64,000 bases of DNA, from assembly GCA_965216365.1 (NCBI GenBank), contig CBDCFT010000049.1:186001-250000 (forward strand), given 5' to 3'. Shown one piece after another: positions 28,084 to 37,993 of this stretch (positions are counted from its first letter, which is position 1; each line of letters opens with the position of its first letter). This DNA is from CBDCFT01 sp965216365. Lineage in GTDB: Bacteria > Pseudomonadota > Gammaproteobacteria > Arenicellales > CBDCFT01. A program made the translations under genes and the position numbers. The notes beneath the pieces were generated by a model. That model made no database searches. It worked only from the letters and a program-made list of their open reading frames with translations, and was not told the DNA's origin.

Positions 28084-29274
28084 TTATTCCTCCACGCCCA
28101 GCGCTTCATCGGATTGTGCCGCCGACTTATCCGCCGACCCCATAGCGACGCTAAGCCACAGCAACGCCAGCACTAAACCTAAGCCGTACACGGCATTGAC
28201 ACCGAAGCGGCCATGTAACCATCCTCCCAACGCACCACCGGCGAAGACACCCAGATATTCCGTTGTACTGTAAACCCCTAACGCCGCACCGCGATGCCGG
28301 GCCGGCGCCAAACGCGAAATCTGGGACGGCAACATCGCCTCCAGGGCATTAAACCCGATAAAAAACAACAACAATGCCAATAATAGTAAATACAGGGATT
28401 GTTGGCCGAACAACAACGCGATCTGACTAAATGCAAGGATTGCAATGGCTATGATAAAAACGCCTTGTAGCCTGCGAGCATCCGAATGCCTTTTAACCAA
28501 TGGCAACATACCGGCAACGGACAGGATCAATACCGGGATATAGATTTTCCAGTGATCGGATGATTCCCATCCCGTGACTTGAGCTATAACACCCGGTGTC
28601 ACTACGAACAACGCCGTCATCACGAGATGCAATACGAAAATTCCCAGGTCAAGTTTAAGCAGCGCGGCGTTTTTTAGTACGCCGGAGAACTGCATGGTTT
28701 CGGGTTTTCGCTCAAATTCGGGTTCTGCCGGTACCAGCCACCACAAAACCGCGAGCGCCGGAATGGTCAGAATAAAAGTCAACCAGAATAATCCCGGCAC
28801 CCCGACCCAGCCTTCCAGCAGTGGCGCCAGGATCAGTGCCAGCATAAACATCGCACCGATGCTGATGCCAATCACCGCCATGGCTTTGGTGCGCTGCTCG
28901 GCGCGCGTGAGGTCGGTGGTAAGCGCCAGGATGGCGGCTGCAATAGCGCCACTACCCTGCAACGCGCGTCCAAAGATGATACCGGTAATGCTGTCCGATA
29001 CCGCCGCTACCAGACTGCCCAGCGCGAAAACCACCAAACCGAACGCAATCACGGGTTTGCGGCCAATACGATCCGACCAGACACCGAATGGAATCTGAAA
29101 GATCGCCTGGGTCAGTCCGTAGGCGCCTAACGCAAGACCAATCAAAAACGGCGTCGCACCATTGAGATCGACTGCGTACAAGGCGAACACCGGTAATATC
29201 GAAAACAGCCCGAGCATGCGCAAGGCGAATATCCCGGCCAGCGAAAAAACCGCCCGGCGCTCGGTTGAGTTCAT
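28084..29274 (-). CDS. MFS transporter
   Basis: A 396-residue transporter with about twelve hydrophobic segments, starting at ATG 29274 (MNSTERRAVFSLAGIFALRM). An earlier start at 29397 would read through the uvrA promoter and adds a hydrophilic leader, so it was rejected. The motif GVWSDRIGRKPVI is the classic cytoplasmic loop 2-3 signature, and the N-terminal half has drug-efflux character (LTDLTRAEQRTKAMAVIGISIG). It resembles sugar/drug efflux transporters of the YajR-like group. It is divergent from uvrA, with 87 bases between starts. Confidence 0.88.
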   Translation of the reverse strand: MNSTERRAVFSLAGIFALRMLGLFSILPVFALYAVDLNGATPFLIGLALGAYGLTQAIFQIPFGVWSDRIGRKPVIAFGLVVFALGSLVAAVSDSITGIIFGRALQGSGAIAAAILALTTDLTRAEQRTKAMAVIGISIGAMFMLALILAPLLEGWVGVPGLFWLTFILTIPALAVLWWLVPAEPEFERKPETMQFSGVLKNAALLKLDLGIFVLHLVMTALFVVTPGVIAQVTGWESSDHWKIYIPVLILSVAGMLPLVKRHSDARRLQGVFIIAIAILAFSQIALLFGQQSLYLLLLALLLFFIGFNALEAMLPSQISRLAPARHRGAALGVYSTTEYLGVFAGGALGGWLHGRFGVNAVYGLGLVLALLWLSVAMGSADKSAAQSDEALGVEE

Positions 29275-29361
29275 GGAATCTGTGGACAAAAAGAGAAAGC
29301 TTTGCGTCAGCGAAACAAGGCGGCGTATAGTAACAGGTTTAACTTTCGCCCTCGACGACAG

Positions 29362-32220
29362 ATGCGCAACATACAGATTCGCGGCGCACGCACGCATAAT
29401 CTGAAAAACATCGATCTTGACATACCCCGTGACAGGCTGACGGTCATTACCGGTCTGTCCGGCTCGGGCAAGTCGTCACTCGCTTTCGATACCATTTTCG
29501 CCGAAGGACAGCGGCGTTATGTCGAATCGTTATCAACCTACGCACGGCAATTTCTCTCGCTGATGGAAAAACCCGATGTCGATGTGATGGAAGGTTTGTC
29601 ACCTTCCATCAGCATAGAACAAAAGTCGTCCTCGCATAATCCGCGCTCTACGGTCGGCACGGTGACCGAGGTCTACGACTACCTGCGACTGCTGTTCGCC
29701 CGTGTTGGCGAACCACGCTGCCCGACCCACGATGTCACATTGAAGGCTCAGACCGTCAGTCAAATGGTCGATCAAGTCATGGCGTTGCCCGATGGCACGC
29801 GTTTAATGTTACTGGCGCCGGTGGTGAAAGATCGCAAAGGCGAATATCAACAACTCCTCGAGGGCCTGCATAGCCAGGGTTTCATTCGCGCGCGTATCGA
29901 TGGCGAAGTCTTGGAGTTGGACAACACACCGGAACTTAAGAAAACCAAAAAACACACCATTGAAGTCGTGGTCGATCGCATCGTGGTACGCGCCGGCAAC
30001 GAACAACGCTTGGCGGAGTCGTTTGAAACCGCATTGGGTCTCGCGGATGGCAGCGCCAAAGCGTGGGTACTGCCAAACGACGAGCAGAAAGAAAACGAGA
30101 TTGTCTTTTCCGCCAAATTCGCCTGCCCCTATTGCGGCTACAGCCTGGCCGAACTCGAACCACGCATGTTTTCGTTTAATAATCCGGCTGGCGCCTGCAC
30201 GGATTGCGACGGTTTGGGTTTGCGCCAGTTCTTCGATCCACAACGTATCGTGCACGATCCCAGCGTCAGTCTTGCCGCTGGCGCCGTGCAGGGCTGGGAT
30301 CGGCGTAACGCGTTTTATTTCAATATGATCCAGTGTTTGGCCAGCCACTACGGGTTTGACGTCACTGCGCCGTTCGAAGCATTAAGCGATGAGATTCAGA
30401 ACATTATTCTGTACGGCAGTCGAGGCGAAACCATTGCATTCGACTATTTGCGCTCAAACGGCGACAGCGTGCGGCGCAATCATCCGTTTGAAGGCATTAT
30501 CCCCAACATTGAACGGCGTTATCGTAATGCAGACTCAGTCTCCGTCAAAGAAGACCTGGCCAAGTTCATCAACAATCAAATATGTGGAAGTTGTAACGGC
30601 AGTCGTTTAAGAATTGAATCGCGTCACGTGTTCATCGCTGGAAAAGCCATTCACGACATCAGCGGATTGCCCATTGATCGCTGCACGGAATTTTTCCAAA
30701 AGCTCGAATTGTCCGGACACCAGGCTGCCATCGCGGAAAAAATCACGCGTGAGATTACGGCGCGCCTCGGCTTTTTGGTTAATGTCGGGCTTGATTACCT
30801 GACCCTGGATCGTGCCGCGGAAACGCTGTCCGGCGGCGAAGCGCAACGCATTCGCCTGGCATCACAGATCGGTTCGGGCCTGGTGGGTGTCATGTATATT
30901 CTGGATGAACCGTCAATCGGATTACACCAACGCGATAACGGGCGCCTGCTCAAAACGCTTTATCACCTGCGCGATCTCGGAAACACCGTGATCGTGGTCG
31001 AACACGATGAAGAAGCGATTCGCAGCGCCGATCATGTTATCGATCTTGGACCCGGCGCGGGCAATCACGGCGGGCAAGTTGTTGCACAAGGCGAACCGAA
31101 AGAAATAGTTGCCCATTCGGCCTCGTTAACGGGGCGCTATTTATCAGGCGAAGAAGCGATTGCAGTCCCGGTGGAGCGCGCACCACGAAACCCCGACCGG
31201 TTAATGAAGATTTTTGGCGCGTCTGGACACAATTTGAAAAATGTCGATATTGAAATTCCGATTGGTTTGTTTACCTGTGTGACCGGCGTGTCCGGCTCCG
31301 GCAAATCGACCCTCATCAACAACACCTTGCATCCCGCCGTTGCGCGCGTGCTGTACCGGTCCCGTACCCAGGCCACAGACCATACGAAAATGGAAGGCGT
31401 CGAATTTTTCGACAAAGTCATTGCCATTGATCAAAGCCCCATTGGGCGAACACCGCGTTCAAATTCAGCTACTTACACAGGTTTATTCACAACTATTCGA
31501 GAATTGTTCAGCGCCACACCGGAATCCCGCGCGCGAGGTTACAAGCCGGGCCGATTCTCTTTTAACGTAAAAGGCGGACGTTGCGAAGCCTGTCAGGGTG
31601 ACGGTCTGGTCAAAGTCGAAATGCACTTTTTACCCGACGTGTATGTCCCATGCGATGTTTGCAAAGGTGCGCGTTATAATCGAGAAACACTGGATATTCG
31701 ATACAAAGGCAAAAACATCAGTGAAGTGCTGGGACTCACCATAGAGGATGCTAGCAAATTTTTTCGCGCGGTTCCCGCTATTAACCGGAAACTGGAAACC
31801 CTGCTCGAAGTCGGTCTCGGTTATATCCAGCTCGGCCAAAGCGCGACCACCCTGTCCGGCGGCGAAGCCCAACGCATCAAACTGTCGCGCGAATTATCCA
31901 AACGCGATACCGGCCGCACGCTTTATGTCTTGGACGAACCGACTACGGGTTTGCACTTTCACGATATTAAACAACTACTCGCCGTGCTGCATCGCCTGCG
32001 CAACCACGGCAACACCGTTGTTGTCATCGAGCATAATCTCGATGTGATAAAAACGGCCGACTGGATAATCGACCTCGGCCCTGAAGGCGGCGAACGCGGT
32101 GGCAAGTTGATCGCTCAAGGAACGCCGGAAGACATCGCCTCAATAGATCATTCTTATACCGGACAGTTTTTAAAAACCATTCTCCCGGTTGCTCCAACCA
32201 AGCAACGCGCAAGTATTTAA
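29362..32220 (+). CDS. uvrA: Excinuclease ABC subunit A
   Basis: A 952-residue protein started at ATG 29362 (MRNIQIRGARTHNLKN is the standard UvrA beginning). It has two ATP-binding modules: Walker A GLSGSGKSS near residue 31 and GVSGSGKST near 640, with signatures LSGGEAQRIRL and LSGGEAQRIKL. The zinc fingers are visible in CPYCGYSLAEL and CTDCDGLG, and CEACQGDGLV and CDVCKGA. The protein locates bulky DNA lesions and loads UvrB. It is divergent from an MFS gene and ends 10 bases from the convergent TIR-domain gene. No LexA box was found upstream, although uvrA is SOS-controlled in E. coli. Confidence 0.98.
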   Translation: MRNIQIRGARTHNLKNIDLDIPRDRLTVITGLSGSGKSSLAFDTIFAEGQRRYVESLSTYARQFLSLMEKPDVDVMEGLSPSISIEQKSSSHNPRSTVGTVTEVYDYLRLLFARVGEPRCPTHDVTLKAQTVSQMVDQVMALPDGTRLMLLAPVVKDRKGEYQQLLEGLHSQGFIRARIDGEVLELDNTPELKKTKKHTIEVVVDRIVVRAGNEQRLAESFETALGLADGSAKAWVLPNDEQKENEIVFSAKFACPYCGYSLAELEPRMFSFNNPAGACTDCDGLGLRQFFDPQRIVHDPSVSLAAGAVQGWDRRNAFYFNMIQCLASHYGFDVTAPFEALSDEIQNIILYGSRGETIAFDYLRSNGDSVRRNHPFEGIIPNIERRYRNADSVSVKEDLAKFINNQICGSCNGSRLRIESRHVFIAGKAIHDISGLPIDRCTEFFQKLELSGHQAAIAEKITREITARLGFLVNVGLDYLTLDRAAETLSGGEAQRIRLASQIGSGLVGVMYILDEPSIGLHQRDNGRLLKTLYHLRDLGNTVIVVEHDEEAIRSADHVIDLGPGAGNHGGQVVAQGEPKEIVAHSASLTGRYLSGEEAIAVPVERAPRNPDRLMKIFGASGHNLKNVDIEIPIGLFTCVTGVSGSGKSTLINNTLHPAVARVLYRSRTQATDHTKMEGVEFFDKVIAIDQSPIGRTPRSNSATYTGLFTTIRELFSATPESRARGYKPGRFSFNVKGGRCEACQGDGLVKVEMHFLPDVYVPCDVCKGARYNRETLDIRYKGKNISEVLGLTIEDASKFFRAVPAINRKLETLLEVGLGYIQLGQSATTLSGGEAQRIKLSRELSKRDTGRTLYVLDEPTTGLHFHDIKQLLAVLHRLRNHGNTVVVIEHNLDVIKTADWIIDLGPEGGERGGKLIAQGTPEDIASIDHSYTGQFLKTILPVAPTKQRASI

Positions 32221-32230
32221 TTCAAGCCAG

Positions 32231-33460
32231 TCACGCTTGCGAGTTTCTCCATGCCATGAGCGGCACGTCATTATTTGTAAGTTGATCAAGAATTCGGCAA
32301 ATTTCAACGGCGATTTTCGACAGCTCTGAGTCTTGCCTGGAAATCGTCCATCCACGTGTCGCCTCAAACGCCAACATATAATCACGTACTTTTTTGCTGC
32401 CGAGCGCCAGCAGCGCAGCGCCACCCGTCGCATAGGCAAGCGCACCCGCCGCCAGCCCCGCTATCGCAGCCTGATCTTTAGTTTCCCAGCCTAACTTCTT
32501 GAAGCATTCCTGACGACTACCGGTCACCTTGTCGCGACATTTCACCTGAGCGCACAATTGCCGCCTGCTGTTTTGAGCGTCCGTAGTCAGTGTAATCTTA
32601 TTCTGCTCATCGCTTTCGATAACCCAGGTCTGACTCTCGCCAACGACGGCCTGCAATATTCGTTCTATCGAGCTTTCGGCATTCTCGGCTTTAAAGTGCA
32701 ACGCGTCCTTCGTTTCGATGGAATTTGAATTTTCAGATGATTCCAGCTCTAACTCTATATCGTTTGCTGGTCTCGAGTGTTTATTTTTGTTCTGCACGGA
32801 ATTGAGCGAGTAACCACCTTGAAACATGCTTTGTAACGCAACCAGGTTCTTTTCAGTAATGGCATAGTTATCGGTGCGCGCCAGGAATATTTCTATCAAA
32901 TCTTTGATATCGTCAATATCTTCACCATCATGCACCTTCACGGCAAGTTCCGCGTAGATAGAATTCTGTTCGTCCTTGCACAGCTCCGGTTTTTCAATGC
33001 GCTCGCGAAGCCGGCCAAGATAAGACATAGGCACATCCGGCTCCCCCGGCAATGGATTCGGCAGGTCAGGCGCTTTAGGCAATTCACTAATGGCCTTCAC
33101 CAACGCCTTAACCGCGGTGGGATCAGCATTCACGTAATCGACATGATGCAATTTAGCCACATTGTCCGGGAGCAATCGGTCGGACACCTTAGCCAGTTTT
33201 ACCGGCAATCTCGGACGATTCACACTGTGCGCATAGGCGAACTCCAGTTTGCACGCCTCGGAATTTAATGTGTCGGGAGAGATCGCAAAGATAAATACAT
33301 CGCAGGCCCGAATCTGTTTCAGAATTTCATCCCACCAGGTTTGACCACCGGTCAACTTGTGATCGACCCACACATCATGTCCCAGATCAACCAGGTCCTG
33401 GGTAAGCGCTTTTACCTCGTCCTGTATGTTACGACTATAACTGATAAAGAAGCTGGTCAT
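32231..33460 (-). CDS. TIR-domain protein with C-terminal membrane-like segment
   Basis: A 409-residue protein, started at ATG 33460 because GGAGGA precedes it. The first 140 residues are a TIR fold: box 1 is FFISYSR at residues 4-10, and the acidic loop SEACKLEFAYAH contains the likely NADase glutamate E73. Residues from about 150 to 260 are helical and charged, and near 350-380 a glycine- and alanine-rich stretch (AAIAGLAAGALAYATGGAALLALG) could insert in or lie along a membrane. Bacterial TIR proteins often act in antiphage defence by consuming NAD+. Here it stands alone, convergent with uvrA, with no recognised partner gene nearby. Confidence 0.85.
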   Translation of the reverse strand: MTSFFISYSRNIQDEVKALTQDLVDLGHDVWVDHKLTGGQTWWDEILKQIRACDVFIFAISPDTLNSEACKLEFAYAHSVNRPRLPVKLAKVSDRLLPDNVAKLHHVDYVNADPTAVKALVKAISELPKAPDLPNPLPGEPDVPMSYLGRLRERIEKPELCKDEQNSIYAELAVKVHDGEDIDDIKDLIEIFLARTDNYAITEKNLVALQSMFQGGYSLNSVQNKNKHSRPANDIELELESSENSNSIETKDALHFKAENAESSIERILQAVVGESQTWVIESDEQNKITLTTDAQNSRRQLCAQVKCRDKVTGSRQECFKKLGWETKDQAAIAGLAAGALAYATGGAALLALGSKKVRDYMLAFEATRGWTISRQDSELSKIAVEICRILDQLTNNDVPLMAWRNSQA

Positions 33461-33803
33461 TGGCTTGTCCTCCGTATCCCGGCAAGTCATCTCTGTCAAC
33501 ACAACCGGAAATCAAACCGATCCTGTTGCCGATGGAAAATATTGTAGGAAACGAAGGACGGATAGTCTGTGAGCCAATTCACAGAAAAAATCCCAACTAT
33601 GTTGCGATACAAAAATTTTGTTAGACCCTCTATCTACCCTGGCGGGTTAATCGAGTACTGACAAAAATTTATGGCACGAGTGTGCTTGTAATGACTGGAT
33701 GTGGCGAACTTACTGTTCCGTACCACCTATGAGCTGTGTTGCCCGCCAAATACTGAAGGCGAGCAACACAAGTAACAATAGTCTTTTAACCAACTAATGT
33801 ACC
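33461..33803. other. Intergenic stretch without recognisable gene
   Basis: About 340 bases between the TIR gene start and the thiolase terminator-like hairpin. No reading frame of interest, no tRNA and no clear repeat was seen. It must hold the promoter of the TIR gene. Confidence 0.6.
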
Positions 33804-33823
33804 GGCTTGTTTGTCAACAAGCC
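33804..33823 (-). terminator. Short stem-loop after the thiolase gene
   Basis: An 8-bp perfect stem (GGCTTGTT / AACAAGCC) with a 4-base loop lies 12 bases beyond the thiolase stop. No T run follows, so it may be a weak terminator. Confidence 0.45.
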
Positions 33824-33835
33824 ACAAGACTGGTT

Positions 33836-35023
33836 TTACATACGCTCGATAATTGCGGCGATGCCCTGCCCGCCACCGATACACATGGTAATCAAACCGT
33901 AACGGCCGCCGGTACGTTGCAGCTCATACAACGCTTTCACGGTCAGAATACAACCAGTCGCACCGATGGGATGACCAAGCGATACACCACTGCCATTGGG
34001 ATTGGTTTTGTCCATCGGCAATTCAAGATCGCGCACGACAGCAATCGCCTGCGCCGCAAATGCTTCGTTGACCTCAAGCACATCCAGATCGCTGACACTG
34101 AGTCCTGTCTTATCGAGCAGTTTCTTGACCGCCGGTACCGGCCCAATACCCATGTACTTCGGTTCAACACCGGCATGACTGTAACCGACCAGGCGAGCCA
34201 TTGGTTTTAGCCCGCGGCTTTCTGCGACAGATCCTTTCATCATCACCACTGCTGCCGCTGCATCGTTTATACCCGATGCGTTACCTGCCGTTACCGAGCC
34301 TTCCTTGTCAAATACTGGTCGCAGTTTCGCCATACCTTCCATACTGGCATCCGCACGCACGTGTTCATCGGTATCAAAGATGGTTGTGCCTTTACGCGAT
34401 TTTAATTCGACCGGCATTATCTGATCCTTGAAAAATCCTTGCTCTATCGCGTTGGTCGCACGCAAGTGACTTTCCACGGCGAGTTCATCCTGATCTTCCC
34501 GCGTGATATTCCATTTTTTGGCGATGTTTTCCGCCGTGACTCCCATGTGACAGGCATCGAAAGGATCGTGCAAGGCCGCGACCATTGAATCGACTATCTT
34601 TCCGTCGCCCATGCGTTGGCCGAATCGCGCGTTCTGCACCCAATACTGCGAACGGCTCATGGATTCGGCACCACCGGCTACGACGCAATCTGCATCGCCC
34701 TGCATCACAACCTGAGCCGCCGATACCACTGCCTGCAACCCACTGCCGCACAGTCGATTCAACGTAAACGCCGGGGTTTCGATGGGCAAGCCGCCGTTGA
34801 TGGCCGCGACACGGGCCAGGTACATATCGCGTGGCTCGGTGTGTATCACATTGCCAAAAACGCAATGCCCGACATCGGCTGCGTCAACACCGGCGCGGCT
34901 GACCGCTTCTTTTACGACACCGGCGGCGAGATCGCACGGTGGTTGATCTTTTAACGATCCGCCAAACGTGCCGATGGCAGTTCGCACGCCACTTAACAAT
35001 ACAATATCTGATTCTGCGCCCAT
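33836..35023 (-). CDS. Acetyl-CoA C-acetyltransferase (thiolase)
   Basis: A 395-residue thiolase. The acylated cysteine lies in LNRLCGSGLQAV, the substrate-binding GHPIGATG carries the first catalytic histidine, and the C-terminal CIGGGQG carries the second cysteine. The pattern fits biosynthetic acetoacetyl-CoA-forming thiolases (PhaA/BktB type) as well as degradative ones. A phasin gene with operator-like repeats lies 15 kb away, so a role in polyhydroxyalkanoate synthesis is possible but unproven. The gene stands alone between the TIR gene and aceE. Confidence 0.93.
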   Translation of the reverse strand: MGAESDIVLLSGVRTAIGTFGGSLKDQPPCDLAAGVVKEAVSRAGVDAADVGHCVFGNVIHTEPRDMYLARVAAINGGLPIETPAFTLNRLCGSGLQAVVSAAQVVMQGDADCVVAGGAESMSRSQYWVQNARFGQRMGDGKIVDSMVAALHDPFDACHMGVTAENIAKKWNITREDQDELAVESHLRATNAIEQGFFKDQIMPVELKSRKGTTIFDTDEHVRADASMEGMAKLRPVFDKEGSVTAGNASGINDAAAAVVMMKGSVAESRGLKPMARLVGYSHAGVEPKYMGIGPVPAVKKLLDKTGLSVSDLDVLEVNEAFAAQAIAVVRDLELPMDKTNPNGSGVSLGHPIGATGCILTVKALYELQRTGGRYGLITMCIGGGQGIAAIIERM

Positions 35024-35303
35024 TTGTGAGTTCCTTTGATTTAGTTAGAATAATTAAGAGTATAAAACTAGCGACAACATTACGCGTGACATTGATGCAC
35101 GTCAATAAAACCAAATTGGCGATTTTCGATACGCGTTGTGGCGTTTACTCTTGCAGAAACCGGGACGTACGGTGAAGCGAGCGAAATCGCCGGTGTATGA
35201 TAATATAACGCGAAATAACTGGATCGACAGCGCATTTGATCGACAACCGATGCATAAGCGTTGTGACGCTCCAGATGAATAACAAACACAGCCAACCAAG
35301 ATT

Positions 35304-37988
35304 ATGGAGTCCATCGACGTGAATGACATAACGCTAACAGATATCGATCAGGTCGAAACTCAAGAATGGCTGGATTCGCTCGAAGCTGTACTCGACCGTG
35401 AAGGCCCTGAACGCGCGCACTTTCTGCTTGAAGCCCTGATTGACCGCGCGCGCCGTGCCGGTGCGGACATGCCCTACCGCGCGACGACGGCATACATGAA
35501 CACCATACCACCGGGACAGGAACAACGCAGCCCGGGCGATGCCGCGCTGGAATGGCGCATCCGCTCCCTGATTCGCTGGAATGCGCTGGCCATGGTGGTG
35601 CGCGCCAATCGTAAAAGTTCCGAGTTAGGCGGTCATATTGCGAGCTTTGCATCCTCCGCGACTTTATACGATGTTGGTTTTAATCATTTCTGGCATGCGC
35701 CGACGGACGAACACGGCGGCGACATGATATTTATCCAGGGACATACCGCACCAGGTATTTACGCACGCGCGTTTCTTGAAGGCCAGTTAAGCGAAGAAAA
35801 ACTTAGTCGTTTTCGACAGGAAGTCGATGACGGAGGCCTGTCATCTTATCCGCACCCATGGTTAATGCCAGATTTCTGGCAGTTTCCAACCGTTTCGATG
35901 GGTCTGGGTCCGATCATGGCGATTTACCAGGCGCGTTTTATGCAGTATTTGAACCACCGCGAGATCATTGATTCAAGTAAACGCAAGGTGTGGGCGTTCA
36001 TGGGCGATGGTGAAATGGACGAACCGGAATCCATGGGCGCAATCTCGCTGGCCGGGCGCGAAAAACTCGATAATCTTATCTTCGTCGTCAACTGTAACCT
36101 GCAACGCCTGGACGGGCCGGTGCGGGGCAATGGAAAAATTATTCAGGAATTGGAATCCGAATTTCGAGGTGCGGGCTGGAACGTCATTAAAGTCGTTTGG
36201 GGTTCTTACTGGGACCCGCTTATTGCGCGTGACACCACCGGATTGCTCAAGCAACGGTTTGATGAGGCCGTCGATGGCGAATATCAGGCTTTCAAAGCCA
36301 AAGGCGGCGCTTACACGCGTGAATATTTCTTTGGCAAATACCCGGAGCTAAAAGCCATGGTGTCCAACATGTCCGACGAGGACATCTGGCGTTTGAATCG
36401 TGGCGGACATGACCCACACAAGGTTTACGCAGCCTACGCTGCCGCGGTGCAACATACCGGGCAACCGACGGTCATCCTGGCGAAAACCGTTAAAGGTTAT
36501 GGCATGGGTGAGGCCGGCGAAGGCCAGAACATTACCCATCAACAAAAGAAAATGGGTGAAGAAGCGATGATCGCATTTCGCGATCGTTTTAATATCCCAT
36601 TGTCGGATGAAGAAGTGGCCAAAGCGCCTTTTTACCGCCCGCCCGAGGACAGCCCTGAGATTCAATATCTGAAAGAACGTCGCGCTGCTCTCGGCGGTTA
36701 TCTGCCGCAACGTCGCACCTCGGCGCCGCCACTGGAAGTGCCGGAGTTATCGGCTTTCGAATCACAACTCGGCGGCAGTGGTGACCGGGAAATTTCGACG
36801 ACCATGGCCTTCGTTCGCATCCTCGCGGCGTTAACGCGCGATAAAAAAATCGGCAAGCATGTTGTTCCTATTGTACCTGACGAATCACGCACATTTGGCA
36901 TGGAAGGCATGTTTCGACAACTGGGAATTTATTCGCCCGTCGGTCAGTTGTATACGCCGGAGGATGCGGATCAACTGATGTACTACCGCGAAGATCGGCA
37001 GGGCCAGGTGCTGCAGGAGGGCATCAACGAAGCGGGCGCAATGTCATCGTGGATTGCCGCGGCCAGTGCCTACAGCAATCACGGCGTTAACATGATTCCG
37101 TTTTATATTTTTTATTCCATGTTTGGCTTTCAACGCGTCGGCGATCTCGCCTGGGCAGCAGGTGATATGCAAGCGCGTGGATTTTTAATTGGCGGCACTG
37201 CAGGCCGCACGACGCTGGCTGGTGAAGGCTTGCAGCATCAAGACGGTCACAGCCATGTCATCGCTTCAACGATACCTAACTGTGTTTCTTATGACCCGAC
37301 TTTTGGTTACGAACTCGCGGTCATTATTCAGGACGGTCTGCGCCGTATGTATAAAGAGGGTGAAAGCATTTACTACTACATCACCTGTGAGAACGAAAAC
37401 TATGCTCATCCCGCCATGCCGGAAGGCGCGCAAGACGGAATACTGCGCGGCATGTATCGCTTGCAGGAGATCGAAGGCGCAAAAGACAAAAAGCATAAGG
37501 TGTCATTGTTAGGCTGTGGTTCGATATTGCGCGAAGTGATTGCCGCCGGTGAGCTGTTGGCGCAGGATTGGGGCGTCGGCTCGCAGATCTGGAGTGTTAC
37601 CAGTTTTCCGGAATTAGCACGCGATGGCCGGGCCGCGCAACGGCACAATATTCTCAACCCCGACGGTGAGACACACATAAGTTATGTAGAACAGTGTTTG
37701 CAGGATGCACCGGGGCCGGTCATTGCGACAACGGACTACATTGCCATGCATACGGAACAAATCCGACCGTTTATTTCAAAACGCTATGTCACCCTGGGTA
37801 CGGATGGATTTGGACGCAGCGACACGCGTGCGAAACTGCGTGAGTTTTTTGAAGTCAACGCAAAACATATTACCGTAGCCACGTTAAACGCTTTGGCGGA
37901 CGATGGAGTCATACCCAAATCGACGGTGAGTGAAGCAATCGCCAAGTACGATATTGACCCCAACAAACCAAACCCAGCCAAAGTGTAA
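35304..37988 (+). CDS. aceE: Pyruvate dehydrogenase E1 component (homodimeric type)
   Basis: An 894-residue thiamine-diphosphate enzyme matching the size and order of AceE. The ThDP motif is visible as WAFMGDGEMDEPESMGAIS to FVVNCNLQRLDGPVRGN (GDG to NN-like pattern), and the transketolase-like second half has IAFR and GTAGRTTLAGEGLQHQDGHS. It decarboxylates pyruvate and passes the acetyl group to the lipoyl arms of AceF. It starts an operon with aceF five bases later, then a GFA gene and lpdA. The 280-base upstream region holds no obvious regulator site that I can name. Confidence 0.97.
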   Translation: MESIDVNDITLTDIDQVETQEWLDSLEAVLDREGPERAHFLLEALIDRARRAGADMPYRATTAYMNTIPPGQEQRSPGDAALEWRIRSLIRWNALAMVVRANRKSSELGGHIASFASSATLYDVGFNHFWHAPTDEHGGDMIFIQGHTAPGIYARAFLEGQLSEEKLSRFRQEVDDGGLSSYPHPWLMPDFWQFPTVSMGLGPIMAIYQARFMQYLNHREIIDSSKRKVWAFMGDGEMDEPESMGAISLAGREKLDNLIFVVNCNLQRLDGPVRGNGKIIQELESEFRGAGWNVIKVVWGSYWDPLIARDTTGLLKQRFDEAVDGEYQAFKAKGGAYTREYFFGKYPELKAMVSNMSDEDIWRLNRGGHDPHKVYAAYAAAVQHTGQPTVILAKTVKGYGMGEAGEGQNITHQQKKMGEEAMIAFRDRFNIPLSDEEVAKAPFYRPPEDSPEIQYLKERRAALGGYLPQRRTSAPPLEVPELSAFESQLGGSGDREISTTMAFVRILAALTRDKKIGKHVVPIVPDESRTFGMEGMFRQLGIYSPVGQLYTPEDADQLMYYREDRQGQVLQEGINEAGAMSSWIAAASAYSNHGVNMIPFYIFYSMFGFQRVGDLAWAAGDMQARGFLIGGTAGRTTLAGEGLQHQDGHSHVIASTIPNCVSYDPTFGYELAVIIQDGLRRMYKEGESIYYYITCENENYAHPAMPEGAQDGILRGMYRLQEIEGAKDKKHKVSLLGCGSILREVIAAGELLAQDWGVGSQIWSVTSFPELARDGRAAQRHNILNPDGETHISYVEQCLQDAPGPVIATTDYIAMHTEQIRPFISKRYVTLGTDGFGRSDTRAKLREFFEVNAKHITVATLNALADDGVIPKSTVSEAIAKYDIDPNKPNPAKV

Positions 37989-37993
37989 TCACG

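Noticed and set aside
29275..29397. Longer MFS protein starting at 29397
   Set aside because: The extension crosses the uvrA start and adds a non-membrane leader not found in the family.
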